Assembly: GCA_029266495.1 (NCBI GenBank)
Contig: JAQSWS010000052.1
Coordinates: forward strand, 18,634-82,633
Direction: 5' to 3'
DNA: 64,000 nucleotides
DNA from: Rariglobus sp.
GTDB lineage: Bacteria > Verrucomicrobiota > Verrucomicrobiia > Opitutales > Opitutaceae
How positions within the stretch are numbered: position 1 is the first letter of the stretch; each line of letters starts with the position of its first letter. The notes below the pieces were generated by a model. That model did no database searches, was not told the origin of the DNA, and saw nothing but the letters and a program-made list of their open reading frames with translations. Position numbers and translations under genes: made by a program. Shown here one piece after another: positions 25,324-34,034 of this stretch.

Positions 25324-27069
25324 TTGGACCTGGCCCGGAGCACCTGCCCGGAAATCCCGTTCATCCTCGTCTCGGGCACCATCGGCGAAGACCGCGCAGT
25401 CGAAATTCTCAAGAGTGGAGCCGTCGACTACGTCCTGAAAACAAAACTCGACCGGCTCCGTCCAGCCGTCGATCGCGCGCTCGCCGAAGCCGCCGCTCGT
25501 GCGACGGCGATCGCAGCCCAGGCGGCGCTCCGCCGCAGCGAAGAACGCTTCCGCGAAATGGCCGAACGTATCGGCGATGTCTTCTACGTCATCGACCTCG
25601 ACACCGGTCACCGGCCCTATGTCAGCCCGGCCTATGCGCATATCTGGGGACGCACCGTCGCCGATCTCTACGCGAATCCCGCCCAATGGACCGCAGCCAT
25701 ATTCCCCGAGGATCTTCCTCCCGTGCTCGCCGCCCGGGAACAACTCATCCAAGGCAGGGAATTCTGCATCGAATATCGCGTCGGACGTCCCGACGGAACA
25801 CTCCGCTGGATTGAGGACCGCGGTTACTTCATCGAGGAATCCGCCGGGGGAATGAAGCGGGCGATCGGCGTCGCCCGGGATATCACCTCGCATCGTCAGC
25901 TCGAGGCACAATTACGACAGGCCCAGAAGATGGAGGCGGTCGGCCAGCTTGCCGGCGGCCTCGCCCATGATTTCAACAACGTCCTCACCGTGGTCATCGG
26001 CTGCGCGCGCCTGCTGCTGGACCGGGGCACGATGCCCTCCGATTCGATCCGGCTGCTCACCCATATCTTCAATGCCGGAACCCGCGCCGCGAACCTGACC
26101 CGCCAGCTTCTTGTATTCAGCAATAAACATGTGATCGATCGACGGACCATCGATCTCAACCAGGTCACCACCGAAATGTCCGAGATGCTCCCTCGCCTGA
26201 TTGGCGAACACATCACCCTCGACCTGGTGCTTTCGAAGTCACCCTGTCTGGTCGACGGAGACTCCGGCATGATCGAGCAGGTGCTCATGAATCTCACGGT
26301 GAACGCCCGCGATGCCATGCCCGACGGCGGCAGACTGACCATCTCCACCGAGCATCTGACGATCGACAACGCATCCACGCGAAATCATCCCGGGGCGCGG
26401 GCAGGCCAGTTTATCAGTTTAAGCGTCCGGGATACCGGCTGCGGAATCCCGGCGGAAAACCTTCAGCAGATTTTCGAGCCGTTCTTCACCACAAAGGAGA
26501 TTGGCCATGGCACCGGCCTCGGCCTGGCGATGGTGCTGGGCATCGTGCAACAACACCAGGGGTGGGTGGAAGTGGCGAGCGCGCCGGGCACCGGCACCTG
26601 CTTCCGGATCCTGCTTCCCGCCCTGCCGGCAACGAGCCCCCTGGGTTCGGAACAGCCGGCAAAACCGGCGGCCGCCGCCGGCGGATTGGAAACGCTGCTG
26701 CTCGTGGAGGATGAACCGAACGTGCGCGAATTCGCAGTCGCCGTTCTCGGCAGCCACGGCTACCGCGTGCTGCAGGCCGCCTCGGGCGTCGAGGCACTGG
26801 AGGTCTGGCAGCGGCACCAATCGAGAATCAGCCTGCTCGTCACCGATCTGGTCATGCCCGACGGCCTGAGTGGTCATGCGCTCGCCCTCCGGCTGCGCAA
26901 AGACAAACCGGAGCTAAAAGTGGTGATCACCAGCGGATATATGAATGAGGCCGGAGCCGAACTCGAGCCGATCCCTGACATGCACTTTGTTCACAAGCCC
27001 TACAGACCGCAGACCCTCGCCGACGCGGTGCGCAACACGCTCGACGGGAATCCGGATCCCGACCCTTGA
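25324..27069 (+). CDS. Hybrid sensor histidine kinase (truncated REC-PAS-HisKA-HATPase-REC)
   Basis: The 581-residue frame begins within a receiver domain (PFILVSGTIGEDRAVEILKSGAVDYVLKTK). A PAS domain follows (about 75-200), then the phospho-acceptor His215 in GGLAHDFNNVLTVV, the ATPase domain (N-box NLTVNARDAMPDGG; G-boxes VRDTGCGIP and GTGLGLAMVLG), and a C-terminal receiver (about 455-575) with Asp508 in LLVTDLVMPDG. There is no membrane segment, so it is cytoplasmic. Meaningful coding extends upstream to about 25285 but no start codon exists in that frame. The original gene probably began at 25218 and is broken by a deletion. Internal initiation at 25324 would still yield a kinase without its first receiver. 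Confidence 0.8.
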   Translation: MDLARSTCPEIPFILVSGTIGEDRAVEILKSGAVDYVLKTKLDRLRPAVDRALAEAAARATAIAAQAALRRSEERFREMAERIGDVFYVIDLDTGHRPYVSPAYAHIWGRTVADLYANPAQWTAAIFPEDLPPVLAAREQLIQGREFCIEYRVGRPDGTLRWIEDRGYFIEESAGGMKRAIGVARDITSHRQLEAQLRQAQKMEAVGQLAGGLAHDFNNVLTVVIGCARLLLDRGTMPSDSIRLLTHIFNAGTRAANLTRQLLVFSNKHVIDRRTIDLNQVTTEMSEMLPRLIGEHITLDLVLSKSPCLVDGDSGMIEQVLMNLTVNARDAMPDGGRLTISTEHLTIDNASTRNHPGARAGQFISLSVRDTGCGIPAENLQQIFEPFFTTKEIGHGTGLGLAMVLGIVQQHQGWVEVASAPGTGTCFRILLPALPATSPLGSEQPAKPAAAAGGLETLLLVEDEPNVREFAVAVLGSHGYRVLQAASGVEALEVWQRHQSRISLLVTDLVMPDGLSGHALALRLRKDKPELKVVITSGYMNEAGAELEPIPDMHFVHKPYRPQTLADAVRNTLDGNPDPDP

Positions 27070-27111
27070 TCTGCCACTCACGTTTCACCCCCCAAGCCTC
27101 CACCCCGGCTG

Positions 27112-28149
27112 ATGAAAAACACCCCACCCCTCAGAGTCCCGTCGCTCGTCGCCGCAGCGGGACTTGTCATGCTCCTGCTGGTGGCGTCCGGCTGCGAAAA
27201 ACGGAGCGTGGAACGAGGCGTGTCAAAAACGCCCAGACCTGTCGCTGACGCCCTCGACCAGGAACCGATCACCCCGATTCCATTGCAACCGGCCGTGGCT
27301 TTGGACGCCCGCAAGGTCGCCTTGGGCCGGAAACTCTTTCACGAACCCAGGCTTTCCCGGGACGATTCGCTGTCCTGCGCCAGCTGCCATCCGCTGGATC
27401 GCGGCGGAACCGATCACCGGGTGTTGTCGCTCGGCATCGATGGCCAAAAAGGCGACGTGAACGCACCGACGGTGTTCAACAGCGTGTTCAACTTCGCCCA
27501 GTTCTGGGACGGACGTGCCTCGAATTTGGAGGACCAGATGGACGGCCCCATCCAATCGGCCGTCGAAATGGGCTCCACGTGGACAGAAGTGGTGGACAAA
27601 TTACGCTCCGATCCGGCCTATGTCGCAGCCTTCAAGGAAATCTATGCGGAGGGCGTCCAACCCCACACTGCAAAGAACGCCATCGTCGAATTCGAACGCT
27701 CGCTCACCAGCCCCAATTCGCGTTTCGACCGCTATCTCCGCGGAGACAAGGACATCCTGACCGCCGGGGAAAAAGCCGGTTACCTGAAGTTCAAAAACTA
27801 CGGCTGCATCAGCTGCCATCAAGGGATCAATATCGGAGCGAATCTCTTCCAGCGCATGGGCGTGATCAGGGACTATTTCGCCGATCGCGGAAACGTCACC
27901 AAGGCCGACCTGGGCCGCTTCAATGTCACCGGCCAGGAGTCCGACCGGCATGTTTTCAAAGTGCCCAGCCTGCGCAACGTGGCCGTGACCGCTCCCTATT
28001 TTCATGACGGTTCCGCGAAAACCCTCGAGGAAGCCGTCGCCGTGATGGCCAAGTATCAGCTCGGCCGTCCGCTGCCCCCCGCGGACCTCGAGCATATCGT
28101 CGAGTTTCTCCGCACGCTCACCGGCGAACACGAAGGGAAATCGTTATGA
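27112..28149 (+). CDS. Di-heme cytochrome c peroxidase family lipoprotein
   Basis: The 345-residue protein has a lipoprotein signal (hydrophobic 12-24, lipobox VASG-C28). Two heme c attachment sites follow: CASCH (89-93) in the N-terminal domain and CISCH (232-236) in the C-terminal domain. Also present are the peroxidase segments NAPTVFNSVFN, FWDGRA, and VPSLRNVAVTAPYFHDGS. It probably reduces H2O2 in the periplasm with electrons from small cytochromes; related MauG-like roles are possible. Its stop overlaps the start of the sensor kinase by 4 bp (ATGA), which suggests redox or peroxide status is coupled to signalling. Confidence 0.93.
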   Translation: MKNTPPLRVPSLVAAAGLVMLLLVASGCEKRSVERGVSKTPRPVADALDQEPITPIPLQPAVALDARKVALGRKLFHEPRLSRDDSLSCASCHPLDRGGTDHRVLSLGIDGQKGDVNAPTVFNSVFNFAQFWDGRASNLEDQMDGPIQSAVEMGSTWTEVVDKLRSDPAYVAAFKEIYAEGVQPHTAKNAIVEFERSLTSPNSRFDRYLRGDKDILTAGEKAGYLKFKNYGCISCHQGINIGANLFQRMGVIRDYFADRGNVTKADLGRFNVTGQESDRHVFKVPSLRNVAVTAPYFHDGSAKTLEEAVAVMAKYQLGRPLPPADLEHIVEFLRTLTGEHEGKSL

Positions 28150-30296
28150 AACGCGCCAGCCTCGTCGGATTTCTTCTCTTGGCCGTCCTGGCCGTTTTTT
28201 ACCTGCAGCGCAAAGTCTACAGCAACGACGAGCACGAGCGTTTTCACTCCGGCTTGTCGCGGCTCAAACGACTGGATTCCGCCTTCAACGAGGATTTGCT
28301 GCGGGTTCGGTTCTCCCTCCTGGGAAGCTATGATGTCTTCCTTAACTATCAGGAGGAAATGGAGCAATTGGTCGACGGATCGCTGGCTATACCCTCCTTC
28401 GTCGGTCCGGACAGTCGCGCGGACATTGAACAAACATCCCGGGAGCTCGCCGCCCTGCTGCAAACCCGCCGCCGGTCATTCGAACGCTTCAAATCCCTGA
28501 ACGCCGTCCTCTCCAACTCACGCCGGTATTTTCCGGTTGCAGTCGACGAACTCACCCGGCGGCTGACCGCCTCCAACCAGGCGGACCAGGAGCTGGGAGG
28601 CATCATTCAAACGCTCACCCGCGTGTTGTTCACCCATACGTCGAGTCAGGACCCGTTGCCGGCTGAAGACCTCGCCACCCCCGGGTTGATCTCGGCGTGG
28701 TCCGCCCGCCACCCCGATCATACCGAAACCGCATTGGCCTCCAGCCTGGCCCAGCACGCCCGCACGCTTTTGGACGGCCAAAATGAACTGAATGCGCTCA
28801 CCCGCCAGTTGCTCTCGTTGCCCACCGCCCACGAAATCGACCGGCTCTCCCAACTCTACGAAAAAGACCTGACCGGCGCCCTGCGTCGCACGGGTCAATA
28901 CCGGGAACTGCTCTACGCACTCGTCCTCGTTCTTGCCGGCGTGATCGGCTACGCCTTGTGGGCCTTGCGCGCCTCCAACCACAGCCTCGAGCAACGCGTC
29001 AGCCAACGCACTGCGGACCTCCAGCGTGAAAATGCCGAGCGCCAGCGGGCGGAGACTGAACTGGCCAACTCCCTCTCGGTGCTTCAAGCAACCTTGGAAT
29101 CGACCGCCGACGGCATCGTGGCGATCAAACCCACCGGCGAAGTCGTCAACTACAACACCCAGTTCGTGAACATGTGGGGTCTGTCGCCCGAGGTCCTCAA
29201 GCAAAGGGATACGATGCAAATGACGGCCTTCGTCGCCTCCCAGGTGAAAAACGAGGAGCAGTTCGTCCAACGCATCACCCAGTTGCTCTCCGCCCCTCCC
29301 GCCGATGCGTATGATGTGATCGAATTGAAGGACGGCCGGACCTTCGAACGATATGTGAAGGCCCAGCAGGTCGATGGGAAAACCCTGGGCATGGTGGCCA
29401 ATTTTCGCGACGTCACCGCCCGCCGGCAGGCTGAAATCGAACTCGGAAAAGTTTACTCCCAATTACTGGATACCTCCCGGCAGGCGGGCATGGCGGAGGT
29501 CGCCACCGGCGTGCTCCACAACGTGGGCAACGTGCTCAACAGCGTGAACGTCTCCGCCACCCTGGTAGCCGATCAAGTGCGCCGGTCCAAGGTGACGAAC
29601 GTCGGCAAGCTCTCCGAGTTGCTCGGACAGCATCGCGAAGACCTCGCCAGCTACCTCGTCAACGACCCCAAGGGCCGGATCATCCCGGCCTACCTCGCGA
29701 CGCTCTCCGAGGAACTCACCAAGGAAAAAACCACGATCATCACCGAACTGGAGAGCCTTCAAAAAAACATCGGCCACATCAAAGACATCGTGGCCATGCA
29801 ACAAAGCTACGCCAAGACCTCCGGCGTGGTCGAAACGGTTTCGATTCCCGATTTGATCGAGGACGCGTTGCGGATGAATGCCGGCTCGCTGGCCCGTCAC
29901 GACGTCGATGTCGTTCGCGATTACCACGCCCGTCCGGTTGTCACCCTTGAGAAAAACAAGGTCCTGCAAACCCTCGTGAACCTGGTGCGCAACGCCAAGT
30001 ATGCCTGCGACGAATCCGGGCGAACCGACAAATTGTTAACCATCAGGACCACCGCCGACGAACAGTCCGTCACCATCGCTGTCATCGACAATGGCGTGGG
30101 CATCCCCGCCGAAAATCTCACCCGCATCTTCGCCCACGGCTTCACCACCCGCAAACACGGCCACGGCTTCGGCCTTCATAGCGGCGCCCTCGCCGTCAAG
30201 GAGCTCGGCGGCTCCCTCACCGCCCACAGCGACGGCGCCGGCCGCGGAGCCACTTTCATCCTCAAACTGCCCTACAAGGCCGAAACATCCTTATGA
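28146..30296 (+). CDS. Membrane sensor histidine kinase with all-helical periplasmic (DAHL-like) domain
   Basis: The 716-residue kinase has a membrane segment (about 4-20), a long helical periplasmic domain (about 25-250) resembling the DAHL sensory domain, and a second membrane segment (about 256-275). A coiled linker, PAS domain (about 315-430) and kinase core follow. The phospho-acceptor is His458 in [15 protein letters not shown], the variant H-box of one HisKA branch. The ATPase has [19 protein letters not shown] and the short [14 protein letters not shown]. It overlaps both neighbours by 4 bp, so the three proteins are translated together. It likely phosphorylates the downstream multi-receiver protein (inference). 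Confidence 0.88.
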   Translation: MKRASLVGFLLLAVLAVFYLQRKVYSNDEHERFHSGLSRLKRLDSAFNEDLLRVRFSLLGSYDVFLNYQEEMEQLVDGSLAIPSFVGPDSRADIEQTSRELAALLQTRRRSFERFKSLNAVLSNSRRYFPVAVDELTRRLTASNQADQELGGIIQTLTRVLFTHTSSQDPLPAEDLATPGLISAWSARHPDHTETALASSLAQHARTLLDGQNELNALTRQLLSLPTAHEIDRLSQLYEKDLTGALRRTGQYRELLYALVLVLAGVIGYALWALRASNHSLEQRVSQRTADLQRENAERQRAETELANSLSVLQATLESTADGIVAIKPTGEVVNYNTQFVNMWGLSPEVLKQRDTMQMTAFVASQVKNEEQFVQRITQLLSAPPADAYDVIELKDGRTFERYVKAQQVDGKTLGMVANFRDVTARRQAEIELGKVYSQLLDTSRQAGMAEVATGVLHNVGNVLNSVNVSATLVADQVRRSKVTNVGKLSELLGQHREDLASYLVNDPKGRIIPAYLATLSEELTKEKTTIITELESLQKNIGHIKDIVAMQQSYAKTSGVVETVSIPDLIEDALRMNAGSLARHDVDVVRDYHARPVVTLEKNKVLQTLVNLVRNAKYACDESGRTDKLLTIRTTADEQSVTIAVIDNGVGIPAENLTRIFAHGFTTRKHGHGFGLHSGALAVKELGGSLTAHSDGAGRGATFILKLPYKAETSL

Positions 30297-32482
30297 ACAA
30301 GCCGGACTCCCATAAAAACGTGCGCGTGCTCATCGTGGACGACAACCGCTCCATCCATGGGGACTTCATGAAGATCCTCTGCAGCCGCGATCAGGCATCT
30401 GAATCCGAATCCATGGAGACCGCCCTCTTTGGCGAGGCCACGGAGGAGCGGCAGGCGGTCAACTTCGAGGTGAACTCCGCCTATCAGGGCCAGGAGGCCC
30501 TGGCCCTGGTCGAAAAAGCCCTCGAGGAAAACCATCCCTATGCGATGGCGTTTATGGACGTGCGTATGCCACCCGGCTGGGATGGTATCGAAGCCACCGC
30601 AAAAATCTGGGAGATCGACCCCGCGGTGCAGATCGTGATCTGCACCGCCTACTCGGATTACTCCTGGGACGAAATGATCCAAAAGCTCGGTCATTCCGAC
30701 AAGTTGCTGATCCTCAAAAAACCGTTCGACAACGTCGAGGCCCTGCAACTCGCCATCGCCCTTACCGAAAAATGGAACCTCGCCCGGCAGGCGAAATCCC
30801 AGCTCGAAAACCTGGAGAGCCTGGTGGACGAGCGCACCCGCGAACTTCGCATCGCCAAGGAGGCCGCCGAGGTCGCGAACAAGGCGAAGAGCGAATTCCT
30901 CGCCAACATGAGTCATGAAATCCGCACGCCGATGAACGGCGTGATCGGCATGACCGGCCTGCTCCTCGATCTCGAGCTCGGCAACGTCCAGCGTGAATAC
31001 GCGGAAACCATCCGCAGCAGTGCCGAGACCCTGCTGACGGTCATTAACGACGTGCTCGATTTCTCCAAGATCGAGGCGGGCAAACTCACCTTCGAGGAGC
31101 TCGATTTCGATTTGACCGAAACGATTGAGAGCACCCTCGACATGCTCGCCGAGCGTGCGCAGGCGAAAGGCACCGAGCTCGTCATGGACCTGCCGGCCCA
31201 AGTGCCACGACTCCTCCGCGGCGACCCGGGCCGGCTGCGCCAGGTGCTCGTCAATCTCGTTGGCAACGCGATCAAGTTCACCGAGGGCGGCGAGGTCGTC
31301 GTCCGGATCACCCCCGGAACGTCGGACGACGATGGCGTGACTCTGCGCTTCGAAGTCAGTGACACCGGAGTGGGCATTCCCGCCGAAGCGCAGGCCCGGT
31401 TGTTCCAGGCGTTCATGCAGGTCGACACCTCGACATCGCGGCGCTACGGCGGCACCGGACTCGGCCTGGCGATTTCCAAGCAACTCGTCCTGATGATGAA
31501 TGGTGAGATCGGGGTGAAAAGCGAACCGGGCAAAGGTTCGACATTCTGGTTCACCGCCCGGTTCGACCGGTCGGCCGGTCGTCAGCCTCCACTCGCCGGC
31601 GACCGGAACGGATGGTCAAACCTGCGCGTCCTCGTCGTCGACGACAACGCCACGAGCCGGCAGATCCTGCGCCACCAGATCTTCGCGTGGAAACTGCAGA
31701 AGGGCAGCGCGGCCAGCGGCCATGAGGCGCTGCGCGTCCTGCGAGCCGCCGCCGCCGAGGGGCACCCCTATGATCTTGCGCTTCTCGACGTCGAAATGCC
31801 CGAGATGGATGGCCTCACGCTTGCGCACGAGATCCGGGCGGATCCCGCCATTGCCGGAACGCGGCTCATCGTCCTGAGTCCCTTGGGTCACAAGCTTTCC
31901 GATCAAAAGCTGAAGGCCGCCGGCATCGACGCGACGCTCAGCAAACCCGTCAAGCAATCGAGCCTCTTCGAATGTCTGGTAAACGTGATCGGCAACACCG
32001 AAAGAATCACCGCTTCGACGGCAAAACCAGTGGCGGCCCCCGTGTCCGTCTCCGACGGCCTGCGCGCCGCGCTCGCAGGGACGCGCATCCTTCTCGCCGA
32101 AGACAACGCGGTGAACCAGAAAGTCGCCCTCGCGATGCTTGAAAAGCTCGGCTGCTCCGCCGACGCCGTCGCCGACGGTTTCGAAGTGCTCGAAGCCCTC
32201 CAACGCATCCCCTACTCGCTGGTTTTCATGGACTATCAAATGCCGGAAATGGACGGCCTTGAGGCGACCCGATTCATAAGGAAACGCGAACAGGACAGCG
32301 GACAGGCCTGCCCGTGGAAATCGCCCATTTACATCATCGCGCTCACGGCGAGCGCCATGCAGGGAGACCGTGAAAAATGCATCGAAGTCGGCATGAACGA
32401 CTATGTGAGCAAACCGATCCGCCTCAGCGAACTCCAAGGGGCGCTGGAGCGATGGCAGGCCTCCCAAGCCCTGAAAAATTAA
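30293..32482 (+). CDS. Cytoplasmic REC-histidine kinase-REC-REC hybrid protein
   Basis: The 729-residue protein starts with a receiver that is enlarged at its front (phospho-acceptor Asp89 in [13 protein letters not shown]). A coiled segment and a HisKA domain follow (His208 in [15 protein letters not shown]), then an ATPase domain ([28 protein letters not shown]). Two more receivers come next, with Asp499 in [11 protein letters not shown] and Asp647 in [11 protein letters not shown]. There is no membrane segment and no DNA-binding or enzymatic output domain. It probably receives phosphate from the upstream membrane kinase and passes it to an Hpt or output protein encoded elsewhere. The ATGA overlap of 4 bp couples it to that kinase. 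Confidence 0.92.
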   Translation: MNKPDSHKNVRVLIVDDNRSIHGDFMKILCSRDQASESESMETALFGEATEERQAVNFEVNSAYQGQEALALVEKALEENHPYAMAFMDVRMPPGWDGIEATAKIWEIDPAVQIVICTAYSDYSWDEMIQKLGHSDKLLILKKPFDNVEALQLAIALTEKWNLARQAKSQLENLESLVDERTRELRIAKEAAEVANKAKSEFLANMSHEIRTPMNGVIGMTGLLLDLELGNVQREYAETIRSSAETLLTVINDVLDFSKIEAGKLTFEELDFDLTETIESTLDMLAERAQAKGTELVMDLPAQVPRLLRGDPGRLRQVLVNLVGNAIKFTEGGEVVVRITPGTSDDDGVTLRFEVSDTGVGIPAEAQARLFQAFMQVDTSTSRRYGGTGLGLAISKQLVLMMNGEIGVKSEPGKGSTFWFTARFDRSAGRQPPLAGDRNGWSNLRVLVVDDNATSRQILRHQIFAWKLQKGSAASGHEALRVLRAAAAEGHPYDLALLDVEMPEMDGLTLAHEIRADPAIAGTRLIVLSPLGHKLSDQKLKAAGIDATLSKPVKQSSLFECLVNVIGNTERITASTAKPVAAPVSVSDGLRAALAGTRILLAEDNAVNQKVALAMLEKLGCSADAVADGFEVLEALQRIPYSLVFMDYQMPEMDGLEATRFIRKREQDSGQACPWKSPIYIIALTASAMQGDREKCIEVGMNDYVSKPIRLSELQGALERWQASQALKN

Positions 32483-32509
32483 GTGACACCCCGCCTGTGC
32501 CGTGCGCTC

Positions 32510-32531
32510 AAAGGCTCGAGAACCTTTTTTT
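32510..32531 (+). terminator. Probable terminator of the peroxidase/two-component operon
   Basis: A stem AAAGG/CCTTT with an 8-base loop is followed by a run of seven T (32525-32531), 28 bp after the last stop codon. The stem is short, so strength is uncertain. The rest of the 413-bp gap to 32895 holds one REP-like repeat; I see no gene in it. Confidence 0.5.
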
Positions 32532-32811
32532 GACTAGGTGGGCTCCTCCGGATGGCTTCGCGCTTTCCGATTTACGGCCTAGCACTCCCTCACCCGTTCC
32601 GGATCCCGAATTTTATCAAAGGCAAAGAGCAGTTATTGAAAGCACCTCGAACACTGCAGGGTGTCGGCAATAAACGTAGGTCCCCTGCGCCCTCCGTCAA
32701 CCGCCATTGACCGTTTAATCTCATCCCTGCCCGATAACATTTCGCATCTGACGAACTGGGAAGGTGGGGACGGACCGCCCTGCTCCTAGGTTGTTATACC
32801 CCTTTCTCCGA

Positions 32812-32865
32812 GTAGGCCGCGAGCTTGCTCGCGCTCGAATACGCGCCTGCAAGCAGGCAGCCTAC
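32812..32865. repeat. REP-like double hairpin, copy 1
   Basis: Outer inverted hexamers GTAGGC and GCCTAC enclose two perfect hairpins: CGCGAGC-TT-GCTCGCG (32818-32833) and GCCTGC-AA-GCAGGC (32845-32858). The TT loop then AA loop, and the outer inverted arms, are shared with two other elements in this window (35868 and 53445), although stem sequences differ. The structure resembles REP/BIME elements mobilised in trans by RAYT transposases; no transposase is present here. Confidence 0.65.
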
Positions 32866-32895
32866 AGAAAAAACAAACCATTCAGGCTACCTGGT

Positions 32896-33321
32896 TTAAT
32901 TTCCCGGACGCTTCAGCCCGCGCAAACCCCAGACCATGAGCAGGAGCACGGCTGCAACCAGGCACGCGGGAGACTTTGCCAGCAAACCGGCCGCACCCAA
33001 CCCGCCCGTGAGCGCCACAACCAGCCAGTCCGACATGCGTCCGCCCCCCGTCGCCTTCGCTTGAACGAGGGTCAACACCAGCCACAAGCCCGCGCCCACG
33101 GCCAGCGAGGCGACCAGAAACCGGTTGGCCACGACGTCGCGGCCCTGCCCGGCCAGCAGCTCCGCCAACAGCCAGAACAAACCTTGGTTAAAAAACAACA
33201 GGCCGCCGGCAAGCACCGCGATCAAGGTGCGGTTGATCGGAAAATTACCGTTCTCGTCGACTGGAATCCGACTCGCGAGAAAAGATCCGGTGCACGAATA
33301 CTGGTCTCGCTGGCTACTCAT
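32896..33321 (-). CDS. Small membrane protein, last gene of the proS-clpS unit
   Basis: The 141-residue product has a short N-terminal soluble part (about 25 residues), then three or four membrane segments (about 30-55, 68-90, 95-115, 118-135) and a basic tail (RGLKRPGN). I do not recognise the family. Its start overlaps the stop of the upstream DUF2017-like gene by 8 bp, good evidence that it is real and cotranslated. No role can be assigned. Confidence 0.6.
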   Translation of the reverse strand: MSSQRDQYSCTGSFLASRIPVDENGNFPINRTLIAVLAGGLLFFNQGLFWLLAELLAGQGRDVVANRFLVASLAVGAGLWLVLTLVQAKATGGGRMSDWLVVALTGGLGAAGLLAKSPACLVAAVLLLMVWGLRGLKRPGN

Positions 33322-33787
33322 CTTCCTCTACCGCCATCGGGTCGAGATACTTCAGGATGATCTTCTGGAGCTCGTCCAAAAAGAGGAAGCAGGCGAAGGC
33401 CTTTTGCACGATCTCGTCCAGATCGCCGAGACTGCTGCTGGCCTCAAGCGCCTCCAGGGTATCGTCGGGAATCTTTGCAAGATGGGTCTCGCGGAAGCGG
33501 AGGCGCAACGCGGCGCAGGCGCGCAACACCGGCTCGGCGTTGTCCCGGTCGAAGGCCACCACGCCCTCCATAAAAAATTCCTGGTCGAACAGGGAGAACA
33601 ACCGGTCGCAATCATCACGTTGCGAAGCCAGCAGGTCCTCGCGCCAGACGGCGGCGAGTTCCGTGTCCGCATCGCTCAACACCAGCGGCACCGCCAGGTG
33701 GACGCGCAGTTCGTCGGCCACCGACTTGATCAAGTCGAGCAAGGGGGCGACCGCCGTGATGCTGAGCCGGACTTCAACTCTCTTCAT
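33314..33787 (-). CDS. DUF2017-like protein encoded directly after clpS
   Basis: The 157-residue acidic, helical protein has no membrane segment. The phrase VWREDLLASQRDDCDRLFSL and the final helix CFLFLDELQKIIL recall DUF2017 proteins, which in Actinobacteria are typically encoded beside clpS. This resemblance is from memory and moderate. Start 33787 (MKRVEVRLSI) overlaps the clpS stop by 14 bp; the upstream in-frame extension is antisense-like to clpS and rejected. The context suggests a partner or regulator of ClpS/ClpAP N-degron proteolysis, which is inference. Confidence 0.65.
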   Translation of the reverse strand: MKRVEVRLSITAVAPLLDLIKSVADELRVHLAVPLVLSDADTELAAVWREDLLASQRDDCDRLFSLFDQEFFMEGVVAFDRDNAEPVLRACAALRLRFRETHLAKIPDDTLEALEASSSLGDLDEIVQKAFACFLFLDELQKIILKYLDPMAVEEDE

Positions 33788-34034
33788 CGGGTTCGAGCGT
33801 GGCGGAGAGATGCCACTGTTGAAGTGAAAACACATGGGCTTCCGCGTTCTCGCGCATGCCCACCCAGACGACCGAGCGACCCTGTTCATGGGCCTCGAGC
33901 ATGTGTTTCGTCGCGGTCGCCTCGTCGAAGCCGAACAGCTTGCGAAGCACCATCACCGCATAGGACATGCGCGTGACGGCGTCGTTGAGAAACACCACCC
34001 GCCAGGCTGCTTTTCGCTCGGTTCTCACGCTCAT
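33774..34034 (-). CDS. clpS: ATP-dependent Clp protease adaptor ClpS
   Basis: ClpS delivers N-degron substrates to ClpAP. The 86-residue protein carries the core WRVVFLNDAVTRMSYAVMVL (the LxNDxxTxxxxVxxxL pattern), then LFGFDEATATKHMLEAHEQG with the VHxxG-like helix, and VVWVGMRENAEAHV. One difference is that the usual DD pair is DA in this copy. Start 34034 gives the normal length and overlaps the proS stop by 4 bp (ATGA); the gene in turn overlaps its downstream neighbour by 14 bp. Confidence 0.9.
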   Translation of the reverse strand: MSVRTERKAAWRVVFLNDAVTRMSYAVMVLRKLFGFDEATATKHMLEAHEQGRSVVWVGMRENAEAHVFSLQQWHLSATLEPDEES

